A DNA stretch of 64,000 bases from Aphanothece hegewaldii CCALA 016. Lineage in GTDB: Bacteria; Cyanobacteriota; Cyanobacteriia; Cyanobacteriales; Microcystaceae. Shown here piece by piece: positions 46,680-55,416 of this stretch. The notes beneath the pieces were generated by a model. The model worked only from the letters and a program-made list of their open reading frames with translations, was not told the DNA's origin and made no database searches. A program made the position numbers and the translations under genes. Location: positions 20,092 through 84,091 of the forward strand of contig NZ_PXOH01000020.1 in assembly GCF_003007785.1 (NCBI RefSeq), given 5' to 3'. Numbering within the stretch: position 1 is the first letter of the stretch; every line of letters starts with the position of its first letter.

Positions 46680-47571
46680 TCCCAATCACAGCGATCGCAA
46701 CTCCCACTAACAAAACCAAACCACCCAAAAGCACGATATTTGATGGTATTTCACCAAAAATCAGATATCCGAAAAAACTTGCGCCAATGGGTTCAAACAA
46801 AATAGCCAACGTCACGAGTATGGGAGAGATCCAACGTATCGCCCAATTAAAGCTAGTATGTCCGATTAATTGCGAGAAAATAGCCATTAAAAAGACATAT
46901 AGATAAACTTCGTTCGGATATCCTGTATAACTGGTTCCAAATAAAAAGGGTAAAGGGAAAAGAACGATCGCTGCTGCACTATAAGCCACAGTGATATAAT
47001 GTTTTGTACTTAAACCTTTTCTTTGAGCTTCTCTACCTAAGAGAAAATAAAAACTCACAATTACTGCACCGATTAAAGCCAAGAAATTTCCGAGTAACGG
47101 GTTAGAATAATTAGAACTTGCTGTATTGTCCCCAAATGCGACTAACACTCCACCCAAAAAAGCAATCAATATACCCAAAATAGTCGTTTTAGTAATTTTC
47201 TCTTTAAACCATATCCAAGACAAAATAGAGATCCATATCGGGTTAGTTGTAACTAAAACAGTCGATGCAGCGATAGACGTATAAGAAAGTGATGTGATCC
47301 AAGCAGCAAAATGTAACGCTAGGGTTAATCCTGCTGCTATTGCGTAATAATAAGCATTTATGGGTATTTTCTGCTGTTTTAAGCTGTTCCATGTCGGTAA
47401 GAGAATCACTGCTGCTATAATTAATCGGGAAGCTGCAAGGAAAAGACTAAAACCGACTCCTTTGATTCCTGCTGTATCGGTAGCTAGACGAATAAAAATA
47501 GCCGTCGTTGCGATCGCTAAAACACCTATGATTAATATACTTCCAACTTGCCAAACTGAGGGAGTTTTCAT
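46663..47571 (-). CDS. EamA/DMT-family transporter
   Basis: 302 residues, ten hydrophobic segments in two EamA repeats. Features include ASRLIIAAVILLPTW, the inner-loop segment IWISILSWIWFKEKITKTT and ILFEPIGASFFGYLIFGEIPS near the end. An inner-membrane exporter or importer of small metabolites; the substrate is unknown. It shares no unit with the other EamA gene at 18.5 kb. The ATG is separated by only 2 bp from the ATG of the divergent DUF1823 gene. Its stop lies inside the end of the pentapeptide gene. Confidence 0.9.
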   Translation of the reverse strand: MKTPSVWQVGSILIIGVLAIATTAIFIRLATDTAGIKGVGFSLFLAASRLIIAAVILLPTWNSLKQQKIPINAYYYAIAAGLTLALHFAAWITSLSYTSIAASTVLVTTNPIWISILSWIWFKEKITKTTILGILIAFLGGVLVAFGDNTASSNYSNPLLGNFLALIGAVIVSFYFLLGREAQRKGLSTKHYITVAYSAAAIVLFPLPFLFGTSYTGYPNEVYLYVFLMAIFSQLIGHTSFNWAIRWISPILVTLAILFEPIGASFFGYLIFGEIPSNIVLLGGLVLLVGVAIAVIGTKHQP

Positions 47572-47573
47572 TA

Positions 47574-47936
47574 ATGTCTAATTTACCACCTTTAAATACT
47601 GACACCATTTGGGCGATTTTAAATAAAGAAATTGATAATCAAACTGTAAATAGTTTAGTTTGGCATTATTTGGGCTATCGTTATGATGAAGTGAGTCAAA
47701 CTTGGGATAATAGTAAAGTTGCCGAAGACTGGCGAAATGAATATCCCAATCCTCCTGATTTTATCGCTGAACGACCCCCCACTGTAAAGTTAACTCGTTC
47801 TATTCCAACTGAACATAAACAACTTTTGAAAGAAAAATTAGGTTTTAAAGGTTATAAAATCGGTGAATTTAGCCCAATAGAAACCCGTCGCGCAACCGCA
47901 GCAAATTGGTTATTAAGTTATATGGAATTACATTAA
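47574..47936 (+). CDS. DUF1823 family protein
   Basis: 120 residues matching DUF1823 end to end: NLPPLNTDTIWAILNKEIDN, LVWHYLGYRYD, NPPDFIAERPPTVKLTRSIP, and KEKLGFKGYKIGEF with a closing RRATAANWLLSYM. The family is confined largely to cyanobacteria and plastid-bearing eukaryotes; the function is unknown. The ATG at 47574 is 2 bp from the opposite-strand EamA start, so its promoter must lie in the EamA gene. Confidence 0.9.
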   Translation: MSNLPPLNTDTIWAILNKEIDNQTVNSLVWHYLGYRYDEVSQTWDNSKVAEDWRNEYPNPPDFIAERPPTVKLTRSIPTEHKQLLKEKLGFKGYKIGEFSPIETRRATAANWLLSYMELH

Positions 47937-47970
47937 TAATAACCAATATAAATTAATGACCTCACCCCTG

Positions 47971-47992
47971 CCCCTCTCCTGTAGGAGAGGGG
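47971..47992. repeat. CCCCTCTCCT palindrome
   Basis: Perfect 10-bp arms around a GT centre, followed by a GCCGCAGGC palindrome and GGGGAGAGG. It belongs to the dispersed CCCCTCTCCT/AGGAGAGGGG class also at 12578 and 52111. Confidence 0.85.
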
Positions 47993-48057
47993 TGCCGCAG
48001 GCGGGGAGAGGTTAAAAAAAACTATAATAGTTATAAAGACTATAAGATGAAAATACG

Positions 48058-48396
48058 ATGAGCGATAATACAGAAAGTAGACTAGATCGATTAGAAGCCC
48101 TAGCAGCAGAAATTTTAGCAGGATTACAAGAGACACAAAAGGGATTACAGGAGACACGTGCGATCGCTAATTCTAATGCTAAATCAATTGAAGCGTTAAG
48201 TAATAGTATCACAGAATCGAAAAAGCAATGGGAGAGAGATCGACGAGGACTTTATCAACTTATGGGACAATTAACTCGTTCAATGTCTGATTTTTATGAT
48301 GTTCAATCGGATTTTTACAATCGTTTTGACCAAATAGAGGCAAGACAAGCGAGAATGACTGAGATTTTAGATCGCTTGTTACCACCCGAAGAATAA
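48058..48396 (+). CDS. Coiled-coil protein of unknown function
   Basis: 112 residues. The first half (SRLDRLEALAAEILAGLQET, QETRAIANSNAKSIEAL) and the last third (FYNRFDQIEARQARMTEIL) are heptad-like and predict coiled coil. No membrane or catalytic motif is visible. Similar small coiled-coil proteins, often with repeated LQETQ segments, are common and uncharacterised in cyanobacteria. ATG start at 48058. It ends 4 bp before the stop of the convergent tRNA nucleotidyltransferase gene. Confidence 0.7.
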   Translation: MSDNTESRLDRLEALAAEILAGLQETQKGLQETRAIANSNAKSIEALSNSITESKKQWERDRRGLYQLMGQLTRSMSDFYDVQSDFYNRFDQIEARQARMTEILDRLLPPEE

Positions 48397-48400
48397 TCGT

Positions 48401-50170
48401 TTATTTGATCGGATAATGACTTCTAACAAATTCTTCAGCCGCCATTCTATCTTTAATCTCTTCATCTAAGGTAGCGCATAATAAACGATCTAAAATCTCT
48501 TTAAATTGTGGACTCGGTTTATAACCCATTTTTTTAAGAACATTTCCATCGATAGGGGCTTGTGTTTTTGACCATTTTGTGATATGTGACCAAATCAGCC
48601 GACGGTTTTCGGGATGACTGCGACAAGCGATGATGATTAATGTGGGAAGTTTGTAACGACGCAATAAGAGAACAACTTCACTTTTTTTTAGATTAATCGA
48701 TAACTGTTGTATCTCCTGTTCTACTGTCTCTAATTGCTGTAGTCGATCTATACTATCTTTGGGCAATTGTAAATAATTCGCTATTTTAACCCGTTCCGTT
48801 GGTTTTAAAGATGCGATTAAGACTTCTAAACGCATCAACCAATGTTCTAAATACTCAGTTGGATCTAAAATCTTTAGCCAACGACTTAGATAACGTAACT
48901 GCCATTCTAATTGATCTGTGAGAACTAAATCAGAATGCAAACATTTTAAGGCTTCTAAATGGTCTAATAACTGTATTGCACTTTTCCAATAGGGAGCCGC
49001 TAAGATGTATTTTAACTCGGCTTTGAGACGTGTGGTTAAAGCAGGTGCAGGATGATTCGTTTCTCGTAAACGTTCATATATTCCACTTGAAACCGCAAAT
49101 CGAATATATTCTTCGGTTCTAGCTTCTATTTTAAATCCTAATCGTACAGCAAACCGCACCGCCCGATAAATCCGTGTTGGATCTTCAATAAAACTATTGC
49201 TGTGTAATACTTTAATCTGATGGGATCTTAAATCTAACACACCGCCAAAATAGTCTAATAATTCGCCTTCGGATGGAGATGTTAAACGAACTGCTAAGGC
49301 ATTAATGGTAAAATCACGACGATACAAGTCTTGTCGAATGGAACTTGCTTCAACTTCTGGGTTAGCAGCAGGATAGGGATAAAATTCGGTTCTCGCGGTG
49401 GCAATATCTACCCATAATGAACCCAAATTAGGATCTTTATGCCATAACAAAGCGGCAGTTTGAAACTCTCCATGAATGGATAACTTTGCTTGTGGATAAA
49501 TTTCCCGTAATCTATTGGCTAATTCTACACCTGCACCGACATCGGCGGATTGATGAAATCCATCGACAACTAAATCAATATCTTGTAGTAAAATTGTATT
49601 AGTTGAACGGGATAATAATAAATCGCGTACCGCCCCACCCACTAAGTATAAATGCCATCCTCTTTCTTGGGCTGCGGTGGCTGCTTGTTCCAAAAAATGC
49701 CAAAGTGTCGAATCAAGTTTATCTTGTATTGAAGGAAGAAGACAGGAAAGTAAAGGATTTTCACTATTTTGATTCGTTAGGGACATATCAAGCTGGCGCA
49801 GTCTTGTCCTCTTCTTTTCTCGTTCTTGATACAATTCTCGTAGTACATCAGTACGAGTCACAATTCCTACTAATTGCCCATTTTCAACAACGGGTAAACG
49901 CCCTAAATCATAAGTTACCATCAAGGCCTCAATATTAGATAGAGGAGTATCTGGGGTAATTGTTTTGAGGTTGCGCGTCATGTATGCTTTGACAGGTGCA
50001 TCACTAAACCCATGATGTAAAGCTAAATCTAAATCTCGACGCGAAATAATCCCAACTAATTGATCAGTTTCGCTTACCACAGAAAGCCCCGAATGTCCAT
50101 AGCGAAATAAAATTCTTTGTGCTTGTTCGATAGTAGTTTCTGGGCGAATGGTACGCACAGGAGATGACAT
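48401..50170 (-). CDS. CBS-domain tRNA nucleotidyltransferase / poly(A) polymerase-like, short form
   Basis: 589 residues from the ATG at 50170. Two CBS domains (1-120; [14 protein letters not shown] and [31 protein letters not shown]) precede a class II nucleotidyltransferase head (about 165-300; [13 protein letters not shown], the metal-binding [21 protein letters not shown]) and an RNA-binding body (about 310-460). Cyanobacterial homologues usually carry an additional N-terminal DHH-DHHA1 half of about 300 residues, missing here. Upstream of the ATG the frame stays open and homologous-looking (PPTAREIM), but it overlaps the DUF29 gene. The start overlaps the DUF29 stop (TAATG). It adds A or CCA ends to tRNA. 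Confidence 0.9.
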   Translation of the reverse strand: MSSPVRTIRPETTIEQAQRILFRYGHSGLSVVSETDQLVGIISRRDLDLALHHGFSDAPVKAYMTRNLKTITPDTPLSNIEALMVTYDLGRLPVVENGQLVGIVTRTDVLRELYQEREKKRTRLRQLDMSLTNQNSENPLLSCLLPSIQDKLDSTLWHFLEQAATAAQERGWHLYLVGGAVRDLLLSRSTNTILLQDIDLVVDGFHQSADVGAGVELANRLREIYPQAKLSIHGEFQTAALLWHKDPNLGSLWVDIATARTEFYPYPAANPEVEASSIRQDLYRRDFTINALAVRLTSPSEGELLDYFGGVLDLRSHQIKVLHSNSFIEDPTRIYRAVRFAVRLGFKIEARTEEYIRFAVSSGIYERLRETNHPAPALTTRLKAELKYILAAPYWKSAIQLLDHLEALKCLHSDLVLTDQLEWQLRYLSRWLKILDPTEYLEHWLMRLEVLIASLKPTERVKIANYLQLPKDSIDRLQQLETVEQEIQQLSINLKKSEVVLLLRRYKLPTLIIIACRSHPENRRLIWSHITKWSKTQAPIDGNVLKKMGYKPSPQFKEILDRLLCATLDEEIKDRMAAEEFVRSHYPIK

Positions 50171-50667
50171 TATTTCTCTTGCTGTGGGAGGTTTATCGGG
50201 TTGATGGCTAAAAAAAAATCTTCGTCTAAAATTTGTTCGACTGAAAACGGACAAATCACGGGATATTCATGTTCATCAGGAATGCGTACACCCAATTTAG
50301 CCAGCTTACTTTCTTTAATCGCTATTTTTCGCGCATCAGAATAAGCAGATTGTATCGCTGTTTCTAGATAGGATTTTAGTGAAGGGGTATGACGAAGATT
50401 TTTTAAAACCCGTTGACGATGTTCAATGATTGAACTATATCCCTCTTGCATGGATGAGGGTGCATCGTGTTGTACTTGTAATTTGAGTAAATGAGCTAAA
50501 AGAATCATTAAATTACTTTCTAGCGTTCTTTTTTCGGATTTACCTAACTCTGTCAGTTCCTCAATTAAGTTTTCTACGTCTAGCGTATTAAAATCTCGAT
50601 TTTTGAGTGATGCGATCGTTTTTTCGAGCCAAATCTGAAAATCTTGGTTATACAGAGTTTCAGTCAT
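50170..50667 (-). CDS. DUF29 family protein
   Basis: 165 residues. The DUF29 core runs from [59 protein letters not shown] to the [10 protein letters not shown] region and the closing [11 protein letters not shown]. Its function is unknown; it is often found in many copies in cyanobacteria. The final residues after LDEDF ([14 protein letters not shown]) are not typical of the family and come from sequence shared with the downstream nucleotidyltransferase reading frame. It overlaps that gene by one base (TAATG). Confidence 0.9.
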   Translation of the reverse strand: MTETLYNQDFQIWLEKTIASLKNRDFNTLDVENLIEELTELGKSEKRTLESNLMILLAHLLKLQVQHDAPSSMQEGYSSIIEHRQRVLKNLRHTPSLKSYLETAIQSAYSDARKIAIKESKLAKLGVRIPDEHEYPVICPFSVEQILDEDFFLAINPINLPQQEK

Positions 50668-50776
50668 ATAAGTTACCGAATTGAACTACCATTACAAATT
50701 GTAGTTTAATGTGGATTTAAAAGCCGTCTATAATTTACTAACGTTTATTAACAAACTGAAATTTTCCTGCTTCAAT

Positions 50777-50799
50777 CTGGATAAGTCGGCTTAACCCAG
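50777..50799 (-). ncRNA. Hairpin at the right end of the second TnpB element
   Basis: On the minus strand CTGGGTTAAG-CCGA-CTTATCCAG forms a stem covering the tnpB stop codon. It is followed by ATTGAAGCAGGAAAA, a right-end sequence shared by many cyanobacterial IS605-like elements. It is probably the guide-RNA scaffold of this TnpB. Confidence 0.6.
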
Positions 50800-51912
50800 T
50801 CCACAAGCTGAAACGGTATGACTTACCGCCATATTCTTTAAGTTGAGGCTTGCGTTGTAGTCTCTGTCGAGAACCAAGCCGCACTCACAACTAAAAATTC
50901 TTTCACTCAAAGAAAGAGAGTCTAGAAGATGTCCACAGCTAGAACAAGTTTTGGATGATGGGAGCCAACGACTAACAACTGTTAGTGTAGAACCGTAGAT
51001 TTTGCACTTGTACTCAAGCTGTCTACGAAACTCATAAAACCCCATATCTTGTATTGCTTTAGCCAATTTATGGTTAGCCATCATGCCAGATACATTCAAA
51101 TCCTCAATCACTATCTCGCTGTGGTTCTTAGCTAAATAGGTAGTGATTTTGTGTAATGTATCTTTGCGAATATCGGCTATTTTCTTGTGTAGCCTAGCAA
51201 TCTTGATTTGAGCCTTCTTCCAGTTGGCTGAACCAATAACTTTGTGACGGGTTCGCCACTGCAATCTAGATAATTTGGCTTCGTATTTCTTGTAGGATTT
51301 AGCCCCCTCAAACACTTCCCCTGTACTCAAGGTAGCCAGTGACTTAACTCCTAAATCAACCCCGACGACATCGACTGCTTTTGGTGTGGTTTGTGGGTCA
51401 ACTTCTATTTTGAAGCTAATAAACCATCTATCAGCAGTACGGCTAATGGTGACCGCTCCCCGAGTGTAGCCAGTGGGCAAAACCTCATAAGTTTTGAGCC
51501 AACCGATGACAGGCACTTTTATTCTTTTGGATTCAACCTTGATACTTCCATCAACAGTAAATGAATCATGCCGACCTTTCTTCTTAAACTTAGGTACACC
51601 TGATATCTTTTTAAAACACCTATCCCACGCATCCTTTAAAGCTTTCAAGGCATACTGAGGAGCGCATTTGCTAACTTCGTAATACCATTGATTTTCGCTC
51701 TTTACCAATGCTACTAACCACTTGTGAAGGTCAATCGCACTGGGGAATTTAATCTTGTCCTCTGGATTAGCTTTATTGTGGTCAAGGATTTGTTTAGTTA
51801 ATCCTAGTCCCCAATTGTAAGCATGACGCGCCGTACCCGCGTGTTTTAAGAATGCCGTTCTTTGAGCATTATTAGCTTTGATTTCCGTTTTAAAACCTAA
51901 TAGAATAGTCAT
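50791..51912 (-). CDS. tnpB: TnpB of a second IS605-like element
   Basis: 373 residues, a different subfamily from the 34.9-kb TnpB. It begins with the wedge-type helix region KANNAQRTAFLKHAGTARHAYNW. The RuvC triad is intact: Asp in VVGVDLGVKSLATLS, Glu in EIVIEDLNVSGMM and Asp in GLVLDRDYNASLNLKN. The zinc ribbon is present (CSSC...CECG). Such proteins are guided by an RNA from the right end. No tnpA is present. Upstream is a broken ribbon-helix-helix gene. ATG at 51912. Confidence 0.93.
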   Translation of the reverse strand: MTILLGFKTEIKANNAQRTAFLKHAGTARHAYNWGLGLTKQILDHNKANPEDKIKFPSAIDLHKWLVALVKSENQWYYEVSKCAPQYALKALKDAWDRCFKKISGVPKFKKKGRHDSFTVDGSIKVESKRIKVPVIGWLKTYEVLPTGYTRGAVTISRTADRWFISFKIEVDPQTTPKAVDVVGVDLGVKSLATLSTGEVFEGAKSYKKYEAKLSRLQWRTRHKVIGSANWKKAQIKIARLHKKIADIRKDTLHKITTYLAKNHSEIVIEDLNVSGMMANHKLAKAIQDMGFYEFRRQLEYKCKIYGSTLTVVSRWLPSSKTCSSCGHLLDSLSLSERIFSCECGLVLDRDYNASLNLKNMAVSHTVSACGLG

Positions 51913-51937
51913 ACAACTATTCTACGGAAGATTTACG

Positions 51938-52087
51938 GAAATAGAAAGACTTGAAATCCAGTTACCAAAAGAATAAAAAGAAGTTTTAGAAAAGTATTGC
52001 CAACAGACTAATAGAACCATGACCGATGTACTTCGTAGTTATATTAGGGGACTAAAGCAAAGATTAAAGAAAGGTAGCGATTGTTAG
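51938..52087 (+). pseudogene. Broken ribbon-helix-helix regulator gene
   Basis: The frame encodes RLEIQLPKE, then an in-frame TAA at 51974, then KEVLEKYCQQTNRTMTDVLR and on to SDC with a TAG at 52085. Joined, these look like a typical cyanobacterial RHH antitoxin-type protein of about 45-50 residues. The stop replaces what is likely a Glu codon (GAA to TAA). No start codon is found in frame upstream, near the left edge of the TnpB element. A 22-residue ATG-initiated piece at 52019-52087 remains open but lacks the DNA-binding strand. Confidence 0.65.
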
Positions 52088-52110
52088 TAAATCGCCCTTC
52101 TAGTTATCAG

Positions 52111-52135
52111 CCCCTCTACCTGTTTAGGAGAGGGG
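52111..52135. repeat. CCCCTCT...AGAGGGG palindrome
   Basis: Hairpin directly downstream of glnN on the minus strand (arms of 7 bp), part of the dispersed CCCCTCTCCT class, and continuing into TTGGGGTGAGG. It could end glnN transcription, though there is no T-tract. Confidence 0.7.
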
Positions 52136-52152
52136 TTGGGGTGAGGTCACAT

Positions 52153-54327
52153 CTATTTAATAAACAACATTTCCTGATAGGTGGGTAACGGCCATAAATC
52201 GTCTGCGATTTCACCTTCTAGAGCGTCAACATATTCGCGTACACTATCCATTAGAGGGCGGATGGTTTTTGCAAGATACTGCATATGTTCTTCGGGAGAA
52301 TCGAAATCGTGCTGACTTAAGGCTAAACTGAGTTTACTAACCAAGTCCATCATCGATTTAGTTAACGATGCGACTTTCTCGATGCTCTCGGTATCAAAAT
52401 CAAGACCTAATTCTTTTAGACCGAGAATTGTGTTAGAAAGTTCAGATAAATAGCGCGTCGCTGCGGGATAAATGGAGGTTTTAGCCATGCTAATCACCAG
52501 TTTAGCCTCAACTTCGATCGATTTAATATATTGCTCAGAATAGGTTTCAAACCGACTAGCGAGTTCAACAGGAGAAAGAACGCCCATTTTATTGAACAGT
52601 TCTTCAATATGTTCTTGTTGTAAAACAGGTAAAGCATCGGCAGCCGTCCGTAAGTTTGCTAACCCCCGTTCTTCTACTGCCATTTGGTGCCATTCTTTAG
52701 AATAGCCGTTGCCATTAAATACAACTGCGCCGTGTTCATCCATCACTTCTTTAAGTATTTTATGAATAGCGCTATTGAGTTCGGTTCCTGCGGCTAACTC
52801 ACTTTCTAGCTTATCGGCCATCCAATTTAAAGAATCAGCTAAGATGGTATTCATCGCAACGAGAGGACCTGCTACGGACTGACCCGAACCCACTGCACGA
52901 AACTCAAAACGGTTCCCCGTAAAGGCAAAAGGTGAAGTACGGTTTCTGTCTCCTGGGTCTTTAGCAAGTACGGGTAAAGTATCGACACCAATATTCATTA
53001 CCCCTTTACACTTAGAACCTTTGACCTCTCCTTGACGAATTTGCTCAAATACATCTTCTAATTGTGAACCCAAATAGACCGATATAATTGCGGGAGGAGC
53101 CTCATTTGCACCCAAACGATGGTCATTACTTGCCGTTGCTACAACTGCGCGTAACAGAGTGCCATATTTATGAACGCCACGAATGACCGCACCACAGAAG
53201 ACTAAAAATTGTGCGTTAGAGTGGGGAGTATCACCGGGGTCTAATAAATTTCCCTGAGTAGGATTACCTACCGACCAGTTAACGTGTTTCCCAGAACCGT
53301 TAATACCTGCGAAGGGCTTTTCATGAAATAGACACACTAAACCATGTTTTTTAGCTGTGTTGCGTAGAACCGTCATTAATAATTGTTGATGGTCGGTTGC
53401 TACGTTTGCTGCTTCAAAAAATGGCGCAATTTCAAATTGTCCGGGGGCTACTTCGTTGTGTCTGGTTTTCGCTGGAATTCCCAATCGATACAAACGTTCT
53501 TCTACATCCTGCATATAGACTTGAACTCGTTCGGGAATGGCACCAAAATAATGATCATCGAATTGTTGACCTTTGGCCGAAGGTTTACCAAATAAGGTAC
53601 GACCGGCTAATAATAAGTCAGGGCGGCTATTGGCAAAATTAGCATCGATTAAAAAGTATTCTTGTTCTGCACCACAACTCGAATTAACGGGCGCAACATT
53701 GGTATTTCCGAGCAGTTTTAAAACTTTAGTAGCTGCTTTGTTCATCGCTGCATTAGAACGCAAGAGGGGCGTTTTTTTATCTAATGCTTCACCTGTCCAT
53801 GAAACGAAAACCGTCGGAATACAAAGGGTTGAACCGTTGTCGGTTTCCATAATAAACGCAGGACTCGTGACATCCCAAGCGGTATAACCTCGCGCTTCAA
53901 AGGTGGAACGAATACCACCATTAGGGAAGGAAGAACCATCCGGCTCGCCCTGTACTAATACTTTTCCCGAAAATTCCGAAATGACTGAGCCATCACTTTG
54001 TACTGAGATAAAACCATCGTGCTTTTCTGCGGTGGCATTGGTCAAAGGATAAAAAACGTGGGCATAATATAAAGCACCTTTAGATATTGCCCAATCTTTC
54101 ATCGCAACGGCGACTACATCGGCAACTGAACTATCAAGCTGTTCTCCTGATTGAATCGTGTTTTTTAAAGATTTAAAAATACTCTTAGGAAGATATTCTT
54201 GCATCTTGCTCAATGTAAATACATCGGTCGCCCACAAATCCTCTAATTTTTTTGGAGCTTTTGGGGGCAACGGCTCTCGATTGGTGATTTGATAAACGGC
54301 TTGTACACGTGATTCATTACCACTCAC
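52153..54327 (-). CDS. glnN: Glutamine synthetase type III
   Basis: 724 residues, the normal length of cyanobacterial GSIII. It makes glutamine from glutamate and ammonium with ATP, chiefly under nitrogen shortage. Diagnostic segments are [19 protein letters not shown] at the N-terminus, [13 protein letters not shown] (active-site Glu), [32 protein letters not shown] and [20 protein letters not shown]. Translation starts at GTG 54327, with AGAGGAAA upstream. Two near-matches to the NtcA box occur upstream but both have 7 instead of 8 central bases. No other gene is in the unit. Confidence 0.96.
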   Translation of the reverse strand: MSGNESRVQAVYQITNREPLPPKAPKKLEDLWATDVFTLSKMQEYLPKSIFKSLKNTIQSGEQLDSSVADVVAVAMKDWAISKGALYYAHVFYPLTNATAEKHDGFISVQSDGSVISEFSGKVLVQGEPDGSSFPNGGIRSTFEARGYTAWDVTSPAFIMETDNGSTLCIPTVFVSWTGEALDKKTPLLRSNAAMNKAATKVLKLLGNTNVAPVNSSCGAEQEYFLIDANFANSRPDLLLAGRTLFGKPSAKGQQFDDHYFGAIPERVQVYMQDVEERLYRLGIPAKTRHNEVAPGQFEIAPFFEAANVATDHQQLLMTVLRNTAKKHGLVCLFHEKPFAGINGSGKHVNWSVGNPTQGNLLDPGDTPHSNAQFLVFCGAVIRGVHKYGTLLRAVVATASNDHRLGANEAPPAIISVYLGSQLEDVFEQIRQGEVKGSKCKGVMNIGVDTLPVLAKDPGDRNRTSPFAFTGNRFEFRAVGSGQSVAGPLVAMNTILADSLNWMADKLESELAAGTELNSAIHKILKEVMDEHGAVVFNGNGYSKEWHQMAVEERGLANLRTAADALPVLQQEHIEELFNKMGVLSPVELASRFETYSEQYIKSIEVEAKLVISMAKTSIYPAATRYLSELSNTILGLKELGLDFDTESIEKVASLTKSMMDLVSKLSLALSQHDFDSPEEHMQYLAKTIRPLMDSVREYVDALEGEIADDLWPLPTYQEMLFIK

Positions 54328-54695
54328 GGCGATTTCCTCTTTAAAATTTTTTTGAGATCAGTCAATCATACTTGGGATAGATTTTATAAATGGGTAAAAA
54401 AGATACCAATTTTAAATTTTAGATGTGGGTTTCATGATATGAATGAATGCCCTTGATGAGTGAAAAAAAAGCAATTTTGATGTTTGATTGAGTTTAATCT
54501 ATTTTTATTATTTTTTTTATAGAACTTCTGCTGAGAGTAAGAGCCTCTAAGGATCAGTAATTTTTTTACTTCTTAAGTTATTATGAACTTTTATTAATAA
54601 TGATTGAAGAAAAAAGTTAAGAAATTATTTCATTTATTCTAACGTGTTTCAGAATATGCTCAGTTAAAGAATAGAACTAATTTCAGATACGAGTA
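54328..54695. other. 368-bp AT-rich intergenic region between divergent glnN and a secreted-protein gene
   Basis: It must contain promoters for glnN (leftward) and the gene at 54696. Two imperfect NtcA-like sequences, GTA-N7-TAC at 54394-54406 and 54557-54569, are one base too short for the consensus. No coding sequence or repeat is visible. Confidence 0.6.
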
Positions 54696-55376
54696 ATGAA
54701 AAAACAGAATTTATCGGGTGCGATCGCTACATTAGGACTATTATGTACACAATCAATATTATTCACGTCACCGGCTTCGGCTGTGCAACAATTGTTTTGT
54801 AATGGACGCATGACTAACGGATGGTCATACTCGGCGGAATATATTGATGGTCAGTTTGCGCGAATTCGATGGACTCGCTCTGGGAAACCTCCCCAAACAA
54901 CCAATTTAACCTATGAAAGCATTAATAACAGAGATCAACCCGTTTATCGAGGTGGTTTGATGGGTGCTTTGGGTGTCACCTTAATTGACTTATCGGGTGG
55001 TGACGTTCAGCCTGGCTCCCAAATAACCGTTAAAGTAGATGACTGGGGAACATCACAGGCCAGTTGTGGGACTTCAGCTTCGGGAACAGCTACACCAATT
55101 ACAAATGTTCTTGCTTTCCAAACGAGAAGTTATACGGTGAGAGTTGACCGAAAAAATAGCAATTTGCTGATGACCGTCATTAACAAAAGAGATGGCCGAA
55201 CCTTGCTCAATAATGCACCTGCTACCGTTGCCCCTCGTCGAAATTCTAATGATTCTTGGACAGGCTATGTTCATCGCGGTGAAATGACAGCTTATGCGCG
55301 GCGTAACTTTAGAGGTGAAAAAGAACTCGAATTAATCCAAACGGCAGGCAGACGGGTTATTGAACAAGGAATATAG
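54696..55376 (+). CDS. Secreted protein of unknown function
   Basis: 226 residues. A signal peptide (residues 1-29; TSPASAVQQ) ends near Ala29. The mature part has two cysteines (CNGRM and ASCGTS) and a beta-rich pattern. Segments such as WSYSAEYIDGQFARIRWTRSG suggest beta sandwich, and the C-terminal part (YTVRVDRKNSNLLMTVINKRD ... AYARRNFRGEKELELI) might form a second domain. I do not recognise the family. It is divergent from glnN, so shared control is possible but unproven. Confidence 0.7.
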   Translation: MKKQNLSGAIATLGLLCTQSILFTSPASAVQQLFCNGRMTNGWSYSAEYIDGQFARIRWTRSGKPPQTTNLTYESINNRDQPVYRGGLMGALGVTLIDLSGGDVQPGSQITVKVDDWGTSQASCGTSASGTATPITNVLAFQTRSYTVRVDRKNSNLLMTVINKRDGRTLLNNAPATVAPRRNSNDSWTGYVHRGEMTAYARRNFRGEKELELIQTAGRRVIEQGI

Positions 55377-55416
55377 AGAATTATTGTAGGGGCTTGGTTT
55401 GCAAGCCCTCTTTTAA

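Noticed and set aside
50170..50254. An earlier start of the nucleotidyltransferase at 50254
   Set aside because: Its first residues overlap and are out of frame with the DUF29 gene; the ATG at 50170 is coupled to the DUF29 stop and begins in the CBS domain.
54394..54569. NtcA sites upstream of glnN
   Set aside because: Both candidate boxes have 7 instead of 8 central bases, so they fall outside the consensus. GSIII genes are often NtcA-controlled, but this sequence does not prove it.
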